A DNA stretch of 6,701 nt from an uncultured Oscillospiraceae bacterium (GTDB lineage Bacteria; Bacillota; Clostridia; Oscillospirales; Oscillospiraceae): contig CAJTVO010000152.1 in the NCBI GenBank assembly GCA_910579485.1, positions 1 to 6,701 of the forward strand. The letters are read 5' to 3'. How positions within the stretch are numbered: the first letter of the stretch is position 1; each line of letters begins with the position of its first letter. Under the pieces are notes generated by a model. The model saw nothing but the letters and a program-made list of their open reading frames with translations. It did not search any database and was not told the DNA's origin. A program made the position numbers and the translations under genes. Below are positions 1 through 6,502 of the stretch, piece by piece.

Positions 1-213
1 TTTGATTCCCTCGGTTTGAAGAAACTGCCGTCCATGCAATCGCTGAAACAGGAGTATGCCACGTTGCAGGCCGAGAACAAAAAGCGGTATCCAGAGTACA
101 AGCAGGCCAAGGCAAAAATGATAGAACTGCTCACCGCCAAAAACAACGTGGAGCGGATTTTAGGCGTGACGGAAAAAGAGAAAAATCGTGGCCGCCAGCA
201 GGAGGCGCGTTGA
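1..213 (+). CDS. Relaxase/mobilization protein, C-terminal fragment
   Basis: This open frame enters from the left edge, where codon 1 is TTT, and ends at a TGA at 211-213, so only the last 70 residues are visible. The segment is highly charged and probably helical or coiled-coil. It contains SMQSLKQEYATLQAENKK, then YPEYKQAKAKMIELLTAKNNVERILGV from about residue 30 to 56, and a Lys/Arg/Glu/Gln-rich tail. From memory, this pattern (a KLP-x-M-x-SL-x-xEY segment, then a YRQAR-like segment and a LL-x-x-K-x-NV-x-x-[IL]LG segment) is typical of the extreme C-terminus of relaxases (VirD2/MobA-like) of clostridial conjugative and mobilizable elements. The catalytic domain lies outside the window, so the function rests on the tail alone. 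It is convergent with the polyamine operon, and both appear to share the terminator at 262-289. A TTG at 16 and the ATG at 34 are internal codons, not real starts. Confidence 0.6.
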   Translation, partial: FDSLGLKKLPSMQSLKQEYATLQAENKKRYPEYKQAKAKMIELLTAKNNVERILGVTEKEKNRGRQQEAR

Positions 214-261
214 AGATTTTTCTCTCCCTGCGGGTAACAGCAGACGCCGGAGGCGGCTTAA

Positions 262-289
262 AAAACCGGGCGCACTTGCGCCCGGTTTT
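262..289. terminator. Bidirectional intrinsic terminator between relaxase and nspC
   Basis: The sequence has an 8-bp GC stem CCGGGCGC (266-273) / GCGCCCGG (278-285) with an ACTT loop. Four A-T pairs extend it (AAAA 262-265, TTTT 286-289). On the plus strand the stem is followed by TTTT, which suits termination of the relaxase transcript. On the minus strand it is followed by a run of T (complement of the A run at 260-265), which suits termination of the polyamine operon about 90 bp past nspC. The symmetry points to a shared terminator between convergent units. Confidence 0.85.
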
Positions 290-297
290 ACAGGGGT

Positions 298-318
298 TTG
301 GGGGCGGTCAGCCACCAA
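298..318. other. Imperfect hairpin downstream of relaxase
   Basis: TTGGGGGC (298-305) can pair with GCCACCAA (311-318) around a GGTCA loop, with one G-A mismatch. It lies just to the right of the terminator and touches the larger hairpin at 319-354. There is no T tract on either strand, so it is not a convincing terminator. Its role is unknown; it may be part of an element-specific 3' structure. Confidence 0.4.
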
Positions 319-354
319 CAAGCACGCGCCGGGTATATACCGGCGCATTGCTTG
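319..354. other. Long GC-rich hairpin just past the nspC stop codon
   Basis: CAAGCA (319-324) pairs with TGCTTG (349-354), and after a small asymmetric bulge GCGCCGG (326-332) pairs perfectly with CCGGCGC (340-346) around the loop GTATATA. The hairpin lies 25 bp beyond the end of nspC and is read before the T-rich terminator at 262-289. It has no clear U tract, so it may protect the 3' end of the operon mRNA or may be a leftover structural part of the host element. The stem is long enough that chance is unlikely. Confidence 0.6.
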
Positions 355-379
355 CCGCTACTAAAAAGTCTTAATTTTA

Positions 380-1591
380 TCAACCCAAGCGTTGTTTGAA
401 ATCCGCATATCCAAAGGTTCGCAGACGTTGCAGTTTTCCGCTGTCATGTAAGACAAATATGTCTGGCAGTGGCATACCATTGAACGTATTGTTCTTACAG
501 GTGGTATAGATCGCCATATCGCCAAACAGGAGAAGATCGCCCTCCCGCAACGGCGCGGCGAAACTGTAATCTCCGATAATGTCCCCGGCAAGACAGGTAG
601 GCCCGCCCAGGCGGAAGGCGTGCGGCAGCGCCTCCGGTTTTCCCGCGCCATACAGCGGCGGACGGTAAGGCATCTCCAAAACATCCGGCATATGGCAGGC
701 TGCGCTGGCGTCTAATATGGCAATCTGTATTTCGCCGTTTTGCAGCACGTCCAGCACTCTGGCCGCAAGATAGCCCGCATTCAACGCGCAGGCTTCCCCC
801 GGTTCCAAATAGACTTGAACATCCCATTTTTCCTGTGCCGCATTGACGCACCGTTCCAACCGGGGAATATCATATCCCGGACGGGTGATATGATGCCCGC
901 CGCCGAAGTTGAGCCATTTCATCTTGGGAAGCACATCGCCGAACCGCTCCTCTACAGCTCTCAGCGTGACATCCAATGCGTCAGCATCTTGCTCACAAAG
1001 GGTATGGAAATGTAAGCCGTCCAAAAGGGCCAGCAGCTGCGGTGTAATCCCTGCGTCCCATTGAGTGCGGGTAGTTCCCAAGCGGCTGCCGGGAGCGCAG
1101 GGATCATAGATGGCATGTCCTTCCTGAGTAGAACACTCCGGATTGATGCGCAGACCGATGCTTTTTCCGGCATCTCTGGCGAGGGGACCGAACCGCTCCA
1201 GCTGACGCGGGGAGTTGAACACGATATGATCCGCATATTCCAGTAGTTCCTCAAATTCATCCGCCCGATATGCTCCGCAGAAAACATGGACTTCTTTTCC
1301 CGGCATTTCCTCCCGGCCTAACCGGGCCTCATACAGCCCGCTGGCCTCTGTCCCAGCCAGATAGGGAGCCAGAACAGGATACAGGCTGTAATTAGAAAAC
1401 GCTTTCTGCGCCAGCAAAATTTTACAGCCGGTGCGCTCCGCTACTCCCGCCAAAATTTCACCGTTCCGGAGGAGCATGGCATCATCCAGGATGTAGCATG
1501 GTGTGGGCAGTTCGCCAAACAGTTCTTGCGGGGACAAACCGCCCAGGCCCGTGAAGGCTGGGCGGCTTTCTTTCATACCGCAATTTTCCAT
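380..1591 (-). CDS. nspC: Carboxynorspermidine/carboxyspermidine decarboxylase
   Basis: This is a PLP enzyme of fold type III (alanine racemase/group IV decarboxylase-like). It decarboxylates carboxyspermidine to spermidine, or carboxynorspermidine to norspermidine, in the cytoplasm. Numbering from the ATG at 1591, the predicted PLP lysine is K63 in LLAQKAFS. Other signatures are HFHTLCEQ (about 194-201), NFGGGHHITR (228-237), EPGEA (263-267), LDASAACHMPDVLEMPYRPP (293-312), GPTCLAGDIIGDY (330-342) and TTCKNNTFNG (363-372), all characteristic of NspC. The length of 403 residues is close to the usual 380-400. The ATG overlaps the stop of the upstream dehydrogenase (TGATG, one shared base) with GGTGG just before it, implying translational coupling. 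A TTG one codon upstream is less likely, and an ATG six codons in (1576) is possible. The neighbouring arginine decarboxylase and agmatinase supply putrescine, so carboxyspermidine is the likelier substrate. It is the last gene of the operon. Confidence 0.93.
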   Translation of the reverse strand: MENCGMKESRPAFTGLGGLSPQELFGELPTPCYILDDAMLLRNGEILAGVAERTGCKILLAQKAFSNYSLYPVLAPYLAGTEASGLYEARLGREEMPGKEVHVFCGAYRADEFEELLEYADHIVFNSPRQLERFGPLARDAGKSIGLRINPECSTQEGHAIYDPCAPGSRLGTTRTQWDAGITPQLLALLDGLHFHTLCEQDADALDVTLRAVEERFGDVLPKMKWLNFGGGHHITRPGYDIPRLERCVNAAQEKWDVQVYLEPGEACALNAGYLAARVLDVLQNGEIQIAILDASAACHMPDVLEMPYRPPLYGAGKPEALPHAFRLGGPTCLAGDIIGDYSFAAPLREGDLLLFGDMAIYTTCKNNTFNGMPLPDIFVLHDSGKLQRLRTFGYADFKQRLG

Positions 1592-2850
1592 CAATCCACC
1601 AGGACCGGCGTCCGGCTCTCGCTCCTGGGCAGACCGTACTTATCCAGCGCAGTCAGGAAGGGATCAGGATCGAACTCCTCCACCGTGTAGACTCCCGGCT
1701 TGCTCCATTTCCCGGTCAGCAGCATCAGCGCACCGCACATGGCGGGTACGCCGGTGGTATAGCTGATGGCCTGACTGCCCACCTCCCGGAAGCACTCCTG
1801 GTGGTCGCAGACATTGTAGATGTAATAGGTCTTGTCTTGACCGTCTTTCTTGCCGGTAAAGATGCAGCCGATGTTGGTTTTTCCCTTTGTCCGGGGACCC
1901 AAGCTGGCCGGATCGGGCAGCAGAGCTTTCAGAAACTTGATCGGTACGATCTGCTGTCCCTCAAATTCCACCGGGCTGGTGGACAGCATCCCCACATTCT
2001 CCAGGCAGCGCATATGATCCAGGTAGCTCTGTCCAAAGGTCATAAAGAAGCGGATGCGCTGTACCTCCGGAATATTCAGAGCCAGACTCTCAATCTCCTC
2101 GTGGTGGAGCAGGTACATATCCTTGCGGCCCACCTGGTCGAAGTCGTATTCCCGCTTGATGCTCATAGGGGGGATTTCCACCCAGTGTCCGTCCTCCCAA
2201 TAGCTTCCGGGAGCGGAAACCTCCCGCAGATTGACCTCCGGGTTGAAGTTGGTGGCGAAGGCGTAGCCGTGGTCGCCGCCGTTGCAGTCCAGAATGTCTA
2301 TGGTGTCAATGGCATCGAACTCATGCTTCTTGGCATAGGCGCAGTAGGCTTGGGTCACGCCGGGATCGAAGCCGCAGCCCAGCAACGCCGTCAGACCCGC
2401 TTCCTCGAATTTCTTCCGGTAGGCCCACTGCCAACTGTAGTCGAAGTAGGCGGAGAAGCCTGCCTCCTTGCACCGCTTTTCATAAATGGCCCGCCATTCC
2501 GGATCATCTGTGTCCTCCGGCTCGTAGTTTGCGGTGTCCATGTAGTTGACCCCGCAGGCCAGACAGGCATCCATAATGGTCAGGTCCTGATAGGGCAGGG
2601 CGATGTTCATCACCAGATCGGGTTTGTATGCGCGGATGAGGTCAATGACCTGCCGCACATCATCCGCATCCACCTGGGCGGTGGTGATTTTGGTAGCGGT
2701 CTTTGGCGCCAGCTCTGCGGCCAACTTGTCGCACTTGGATTTCGTGCGGCTGGCAATGCACAGTTCGCTAAACACCTCGCTGACCTGACAGCATTTGTGG
2801 ATAGCAACGGACGCGACACCGCCGCAGCCAATAACAAGAACTTTGCTCAT
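1591..2850 (-). CDS. Carboxy(nor)spermidine dehydrogenase (saccharopine dehydrogenase family)
   Basis: The enzyme reductively condenses L-aspartate semialdehyde with a diamine, using NAD(P)H. With putrescine the product is carboxyspermidine; with 1,3-diaminopropane it is carboxynorspermidine. The 419-residue protein opens with a Rossmann fold: MSKVLVIGCGGVASVAIHKC, with the dinucleotide loop GCGGVAS at 8-14. ASRT at 33-36 has an arginine at the place where saccharopine-dehydrogenase-like enzymes contact the NADP phosphate. MNIALPYQD (81-89), GVNYMDTANYEP (100-111) and LGCGFDPGVTQAY (157-169) are typical of the CANSDH/CASDH (Lys1-like) branch. True lysine-pathway saccharopine dehydrogenase is the family alternative, but the adjacent nspC and polyamine genes make this call strong. 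The ATG at 2850 has AAGGAG 10 bases upstream. It is 18 bp after speB and overlaps nspC by one base. The gene has no settled short symbol (often written CANSDH or CASDH). Confidence 0.92.
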   Translation of the reverse strand: MSKVLVIGCGGVASVAIHKCCQVSEVFSELCIASRTKSKCDKLAAELAPKTATKITTAQVDADDVRQVIDLIRAYKPDLVMNIALPYQDLTIMDACLACGVNYMDTANYEPEDTDDPEWRAIYEKRCKEAGFSAYFDYSWQWAYRKKFEEAGLTALLGCGFDPGVTQAYCAYAKKHEFDAIDTIDILDCNGGDHGYAFATNFNPEVNLREVSAPGSYWEDGHWVEIPPMSIKREYDFDQVGRKDMYLLHHEEIESLALNIPEVQRIRFFMTFGQSYLDHMRCLENVGMLSTSPVEFEGQQIVPIKFLKALLPDPASLGPRTKGKTNIGCIFTGKKDGQDKTYYIYNVCDHQECFREVGSQAISYTTGVPAMCGALMLLTGKWSKPGVYTVEEFDPDPFLTALDKYGLPRSESRTPVLVD

Positions 2851-2868
2851 GTTGGGTAATCTCCTTTA

Positions 2869-3735
2869 TCAAAATTGGTTTTTATATAAAGCGAGGATCA
2901 ATTCCCGCAGTACCTTACAAGCAGTGGCGGTAGATACGCCGCTGGTGTCCAGCATAGGGGCCAGTTCGTTGACATCAGCTCCCACCACATGGGCGGTGCA
3001 AACCGTCTGGATGGCCGCCAGCAGCTGAAGAAAACGAACGCCGCCCGCCTCCGGCGTACCCGTTCCGGGAAAGGTGGAGGGGTCCAGACAATCCAGATCA
3101 ACGGTGAGATAGACGGGCGTTTCCCGCTCTCGCAGGGCAGAAACGGTTTCTTCCAGTCCGTCAAAGGAAAAGAGATGCAGATCTGTGTGTTCTTTGGCAA
3201 ATTGGAACTCATCCCGTTCTCCGCTGCGGATGCAAAACTGGTGGATACATCCATCTCCCAGCAGTTCATGACAGCGCCGCAGGACGCAGGCATGGGACAG
3301 CTTTGCCCCCAGATAGTCATCCCGCAGATCGGCGTGGGCATCGAAATGGACGATGTGGAGGTCCGGATACTGCTTCACCATCGTCCGCACCGCCCCCAGT
3401 GTGACCAGATGCTCGCCACCCAGCAGCAGAGGAAATTTCCCGTCCCGCAATATACCGGCGGCACGGTTTTCAATATCCGCCAGTGCCGTCTCCGCGCTGC
3501 CGAAGCACAGTTCTATGTCTCCGCTGTCGAATACAGCACAGTCCGTTAAATCGGCATTCTGGTAGGGACTGTAGGTTTCCAGCCCGAAGCTCTCGTGCCG
3601 CATAGCGGCGGGACCAAACCGTGCGCCGGGCCGGAAACTGGTAGTAGAGTCGAAGGGCGCACCATAGAGGACGATTCGCGCCCGGTCATATTTGCAGTCA
3701 CAGCCGACAAAATTCTCGATATTTGGTTTCAGCAT
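2869..3735 (-). CDS. speB: Agmatinase-type ureohydrolase
   Basis: This is a di-manganese ureohydrolase of the arginase/agmatinase superfamily, 288 residues long and full length for the family. The metal ligands are visible: H109 in LLLGGEHLVT, D132, H134 and D136 in HFDAHADLRD, and D213 and D215 in TVDLDCLDP. SHAC (147-150) follows in the substrate region. The expected reaction is agmatine + H2O to putrescine + urea, which fits an operon that begins with an arginine decarboxylase. An alternative substrate, N1-aminopropylagmatine, is possible because the aminopropyltransferase gene lies immediately upstream. The ATG at 3735 is preceded by GGAGG with 8-base spacing. That site lies inside the end of speE, whose stop is only 3 bases before this start, so translation is probably coupled. 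An arginase is less likely in this setting. Confidence 0.93.
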   Translation of the reverse strand: MLKPNIENFVGCDCKYDRARIVLYGAPFDSTTSFRPGARFGPAAMRHESFGLETYSPYQNADLTDCAVFDSGDIELCFGSAETALADIENRAAGILRDGKFPLLLGGEHLVTLGAVRTMVKQYPDLHIVHFDAHADLRDDYLGAKLSHACVLRRCHELLGDGCIHQFCIRSGERDEFQFAKEHTDLHLFSFDGLEETVSALRERETPVYLTVDLDCLDPSTFPGTGTPEAGGVRFLQLLAAIQTVCTAHVVGADVNELAPMLDTSGVSTATACKVLRELILALYKNQF

Positions 3736-3738
3736 GGT

Positions 3739-4593
3739 CTATTCCTCCACCTCCCGCAGCATCTCCTCCAAAAATGCGGGCAGGCAGAACGCGCCAATAT
3801 GGAGCTTGGGGGTGTAGTAGCGCGTGTGCAGGTTCAGCTTCCGCCACGCCTCCGTGTCCAAATCGTTGGTTGGGTGGTATTTCTTGCTGGCAAACCCGAA
3901 CAGCCAGTAGCCCGCCGCATAAGTGGGGATGTGGGCCTGGTACACCCGGCTGATTGGAAAGGTGTTGACAATGCGCTTGTGACTGCGCTGCATGGCCTCG
4001 GCATCTTCGGCGTAGAAGGGGCTGCCCTGCTGGTTGACCATGATCCCATCATCGCGCAGCGCATTGTGGCAGCTTCCGTAAAACTCCCGGGTGAACAGCC
4101 CCTCGGAGGGGCCGAAGGGATCGGTGGAGTCTACGATGATGAGGTCGTAGGCCGTCTCCCGCCGCCGGATAAATTTCAGCGCATTCTCAAAGTGGATATG
4201 TACCCGCCGGTCGTCCATCCGGCAGGCGTTGCTGGGCAGATAGGTCCGGCAGGCCTCCACCACCTGGGGGTCCATCTCCACCAAGTCGATGCACTCTACC
4301 CGGTCATACCGGGTCAGCTCCCGCACCACGCCGCCGTCCCCCGCGCCGATGACCAATATGTCCTTGATGCCGGGATGCACTGCCATGGGCACATGGGTGA
4401 TCATCTCATCGTAGATGAATTCGTCCCGCTCCGTCAGCATCACGTTGCCGTCCAGGGTCAGCACCCGGCCAAACTCCGGCGTCTCGAAAATGTCGATGCG
4501 TTGATAGTCACTCTGTTTGGAGTAAAGATGCCGGTCGACCCGGATGCTGTGCTTCACATCCGGCGTATGGAATTCGCTGAACCACATTTCCAT
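3739..4593 (-). CDS. speE: Spermidine synthase (polyamine aminopropyltransferase)
   Basis: This cytoplasmic aminopropyltransferase moves the aminopropyl group of decarboxylated S-adenosylmethionine to an amine, classically putrescine to spermidine. The 284 residues match the usual SpeE length. An N-terminal beta domain (about 1-50) is followed by the core motifs TERDEFIYDEMITHVP (54-69), the nucleotide loop VIGAGDGGVVREL (81-93), LVEMDPQVVEA (104-114), DSTDPFGPSEGLF (155-167, with D155 the expected catalytic aspartate) and the C-terminal YWLFGFASK (229-237). No truncation is seen. The start is ATG 4593 with AAGGAG six bases upstream; a second ATG at 4587 is less well placed. It lies 15 bp after speA and 3 bp before speB. 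The partner gene speD, needed to make decarboxylated SAM, is absent from the window. Acceptor choice (putrescine, agmatine or cadaverine) cannot be read from sequence alone. Confidence 0.93.
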   Translation of the reverse strand: MEMWFSEFHTPDVKHSIRVDRHLYSKQSDYQRIDIFETPEFGRVLTLDGNVMLTERDEFIYDEMITHVPMAVHPGIKDILVIGAGDGGVVRELTRYDRVECIDLVEMDPQVVEACRTYLPSNACRMDDRRVHIHFENALKFIRRRETAYDLIIVDSTDPFGPSEGLFTREFYGSCHNALRDDGIMVNQQGSPFYAEDAEAMQRSHKRIVNTFPISRVYQAHIPTYAAGYWLFGFASKKYHPTNDLDTEAWRKLNLHTRYYTPKLHIGAFCLPAFLEEMLREVEE

Positions 4594-4608
4594 AAGCTGC
4601 TCCTTTCA

Positions 4609-6069
4609 TCATACCAGAACATTCAGATACTCCAAATCCGGGTCCTCCGGCCCGGTCATGCTGCATCCCTTGTCCTTTGCGTAGCGGATATGCTCCAATA
4701 TTTCCGCAGTGACCCGTTCTCCGGGAGCCAGCAGAGGTATTCCCGGCGGGTAGCACATGACAAACTCGCTGCACACCCTGCCCTTTGCCTCCGCCAGAGG
4801 GAGGCTGACCTTCTCCGCATAGAACGCCTCCTGGGGGCTGGACACTACCTCCGGCTCCACATATTCCTGGCTCAGAAGGCCCGTCCGGTCCTTCTGATAG
4901 CGCCGGCGTATCTCAGCCAGGGCGCTGACCAGCCGCTCCACCTCCTGGGGCCTGTCCCCTATCGAGAGATAGGCCAAAATGTTGCCGATGTCGCCAAACT
5001 CGATTTGAATGTCATACTCATCACGCAGGATGTCATACACCTCAATGCCCGCCAGTCCAATGTCCAACGTGTGGACGCTGAGTTTGGTGGTATCAAAGTC
5101 GAATATGGAGTCTCCGTTCATCAGCTCTCGGCCAAAGGCATAGTAGCCGCCCACGATGTTAATCTCCTGCCGGGCGTACTCGGCCATGTCCGCCACCTGG
5201 TGAAACACCTTCCGGCCGCGCAGGGCCAGGTTGCGGCGGCTGATGTCCAGGCTGGACATCAGGAGGTAGCTGCCCGAAGTGGTCTGAGTCAGATTGATGA
5301 TTTGACGGACATACCCCGCATGAACGTCGGGTCCCACCAGCAGCAGGCTGGACTGGGTCAGACTGCCGCCGCTCTTGTGCATGGATACCGAGGCCATATC
5401 CGCTCCTGCCGCCATAGCGGACATCGGAAGCCCGCCGCCAAAATAGAAATGCGTCCCATGGGCCTCGTCGGCCAAACAGCGCATCCCGGCTTCATGGGCC
5501 ATTCGGACAATGGCCCGCAGGTCGCTGCAAACACCGTAATAGGTCGGATTGTTTACCAGCACAGCCACGGCGTTGGGATGTTCGGCAATGGCTTTGGCAA
5601 TCTGATTCCGCCGCATTCCCAGGGAGATGCCCAGGCGCTGATCCACCTCCGGATTGACATACACCGGAACCGCGCCGCACAGAACCAGTGCGTTGATGAC
5701 GCTTTTATGGACGTTGCGAGGCAGGATGATTTCATCCCCACGCTTGCAGGTGGCCAGTACCATACTCTGTACGGAGCTGGTGGTTCCGCCCACCATGAGA
5801 AAAGCTTGGGCCGCGCCAAAGGCGTCCGCCGCCAGTTCTTCCGCCTCCCGGATCACCGATACCGGGTGGCAGAGATTGTCCAGGGGCTTCATGCTGTTTA
5901 CATCCACCCCCACGCACTGCTGACCCAGGAAAGCGGTTAGCTCGGGATTTCCCCGCCCTCGCTTGTGTCCCGGCACGTCGAATGGAACCACCCGCATTTG
6001 CCGGAACGCTTCCAACGCCTCATAAATGGGCGCACGGCTTTGATTTGGATGCGCTTGAGGATTGTTCAA
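4609..6069 (-). CDS. speA: Arginine decarboxylase, Orn/Lys/Arg decarboxylase family (fold type I)
   Basis: This is a PLP-dependent decarboxylase related to Bacillus SpeA, starting putrescine synthesis by turning arginine into agmatine. Numbering from the TTG at 6069 gives 486 residues, like the ~490-residue Bacillus type. Motifs are PFDVPGHKRGRG (about 29-40), GGTTSSVQSM (94-103), LPRNVHKS (116-123), VNNPTYYGV (172-180), DEAHGTHFYF (201-210) and SVSMHKSGGSLTQSS (227-241), with K232 the Schiff-base lysine. The C-terminal domain ends with FVMCYPPGIPLLAPGE and TGPEDPDLEYL. Lysine or ornithine decarboxylase are family alternatives; agmatinase three genes on argues for arginine. The frame is open upstream to 6204, but that TTG has no ribosome site. 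An ATG at 6150 would put the leader terminator inside the coding region. TTG 6069 has AAGGAG at 6086-6081 (11-base spacing) and gives family-typical length, so I prefer it. First gene of the operon. Confidence 0.9.
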   Translation of the reverse strand: MNNPQAHPNQSRAPIYEALEAFRQMRVVPFDVPGHKRGRGNPELTAFLGQQCVGVDVNSMKPLDNLCHPVSVIREAEELAADAFGAAQAFLMVGGTTSSVQSMVLATCKRGDEIILPRNVHKSVINALVLCGAVPVYVNPEVDQRLGISLGMRRNQIAKAIAEHPNAVAVLVNNPTYYGVCSDLRAIVRMAHEAGMRCLADEAHGTHFYFGGGLPMSAMAAGADMASVSMHKSGGSLTQSSLLLVGPDVHAGYVRQIINLTQTTSGSYLLMSSLDISRRNLALRGRKVFHQVADMAEYARQEINIVGGYYAFGRELMNGDSIFDFDTTKLSVHTLDIGLAGIEVYDILRDEYDIQIEFGDIGNILAYLSIGDRPQEVERLVSALAEIRRRYQKDRTGLLSQEYVEPEVVSSPQEAFYAEKVSLPLAEAKGRVCSEFVMCYPPGIPLLAPGERVTAEILEHIRYAKDKGCSMTGPEDPDLEYLNVLV

Positions 6070-6080
6070 TTTCTTTCCCA

Positions 6081-6086
6081 CTCCTT
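6081..6086 (-). promoter_or_regulatory. Ribosome binding site deciding the speA start
   Basis: On the minus strand this reads AAGGAG, within AGAAGGAGTGGG, 11 bases before the TTG at 6069. It is the only good Shine-Dalgarno site near the speA N-terminus and lies after the leader terminator. That supports TTG 6069 over the in-frame ATG at 6150, whose best upstream purine run (GGAAGG) is too far away. The spacing is at the long end, and the TTG would make for modest initiation. Confidence 0.6.
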
Positions 6087-6102
6087 CTTCCTGAATGTTG
6101 GC

Positions 6103-6144
6103 AAAAACAAAACCGCAAGCTGCACGTTTTGCACAGCTTGCGGT
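6103..6144 (-). terminator. Leader intrinsic terminator (attenuator) upstream of speA
   Basis: Read on the minus strand, ACCGCAAGCTG (6144-6134) pairs perfectly over 11 bp with CAGCTTGCGGT (6122-6112), with an 11-base loop. The stem is followed directly by TTTGTTTTT (6111-6103), a classic Rho-independent terminator. It lies about 350 nt after the predicted transcription start and 34 bases before the TTG of speA. Unless it is bypassed, it should stop transcription before the operon. The plus strand has no T tract after the stem, so it acts only in the operon direction. A competing pairing is possible: TTGCGG at 6193-6188 (minus) can pair with CCGCAA of the 5' arm. Confidence 0.8.
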
Positions 6145-6496
6145 AATCATCTGATAAACTTCGAGCCTTCCGTTTTCTACCCAATATCCGCAACCGGGAA
6201 ACAATACAAAGAATGAGGGAAAACGGGGAAAGAAGGAGTTCAGATAAGACGGAGAGATCAGAGTCTATATAGCAATACTACTTTTACTACTCTTATTGAC
6301 CGTTTCACAAGTCTGCGCACAAGGCACATTTCGGTTATGAAGTAACCAACTTATAAAATTTGAGCTTTTAACTCAATCAATAAGGCAACACAAGGCTGCC
6401 AATCGGCAGTGGACCCGGCTGTCCGTATGGCCTTAACTCCAAAAGGAGTGGTCCGAGTAATTGCTGTGAAAAGACTCTGGAAAGACCTCTTCAACT
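6145..6496 (-). promoter_or_regulatory. Long structured 5' leader of the polyamine operon (no known riboswitch recognised)
   Basis: Between the predicted start near 6496 and the attenuator there is about 350 nt with no convincing gene but a chain of hairpins. In transcript order: GGTC/GACC plus ACTC/GAGT arms enclosing 6487-6450; ACTCC-TTTT-GGAGT (6449-6436); an outer stem TAAGGC/GCCTTA (6435-6381) enclosing GGAC/GTCC (6424-6411) and CTGCC-GATT-GGCAG (6409-6396); TTGAG/CTCAA (6376-6360); GGTTA/TAACC (6347-6333); and TGTGC/GCGCA (6328-6314). I looked for conserved cores of the lysine, cobalamin, TPP, SAM, THF, glycine, guanidine, c-di-GMP and glmS RNAs and the T-box, and recognised none. The 6300-6200 part looks unstructured. 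The base composition is clearly more AT-rich than the operon, which suggests a different origin. Confidence 0.6.
6277..6294. repeat. Short tandem repeat, two 9-bp units
   Basis: ACTACTTTT (6277-6285) is followed immediately by ACTACTCTT (6286-6294), one mismatch between units. It lies in the leader, between the hairpin cluster and the attenuator. It could be a chance low-complexity run, a spacer in the leader RNA or a protein site. No function can be assigned. Confidence 0.4.
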
Positions 6497-6502
6497 GTTT
6501 TT

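Noticed and set aside
298..354. oriT-like inverted repeats near the relaxase
   Set aside because: They lie downstream of the relaxase, next to a terminator, whereas oriT usually lies upstream of the mobilization genes. No nic-site motif was recognised.
1801..2859. Plus-strand open frame of 352 codons opposite the dehydrogenase gene
   Set aside because: It is the antisense shadow of a well-supported dehydrogenase. No ribosome site or family resemblance was seen.
3595..5940. Very long plus-strand open frame (781 codons) opposite speB, speE and speA
   Set aside because: It runs antisense across three well-supported enzymes. The translation has no recognisable domains, and long antisense frames are expected opposite GC-rich genes with strong codon bias.
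6070..6204. N-terminal extension of SpeA to the TTG at 6204
   Set aside because: There is no Shine-Dalgarno before 6204, the extra 45 residues do not resemble the family, and the stretch contains the leader terminator. The TTG at 6069, behind AAGGAG, gives the usual length.
6314..6487. Plus-strand reading of the hairpin cluster as an independent small RNA, 6S/RNase P/tmRNA or intron remnant
   Set aside because: No conserved core of those RNAs was recognised, and the strong promoter and downstream terminator both point to the minus-strand transcript.
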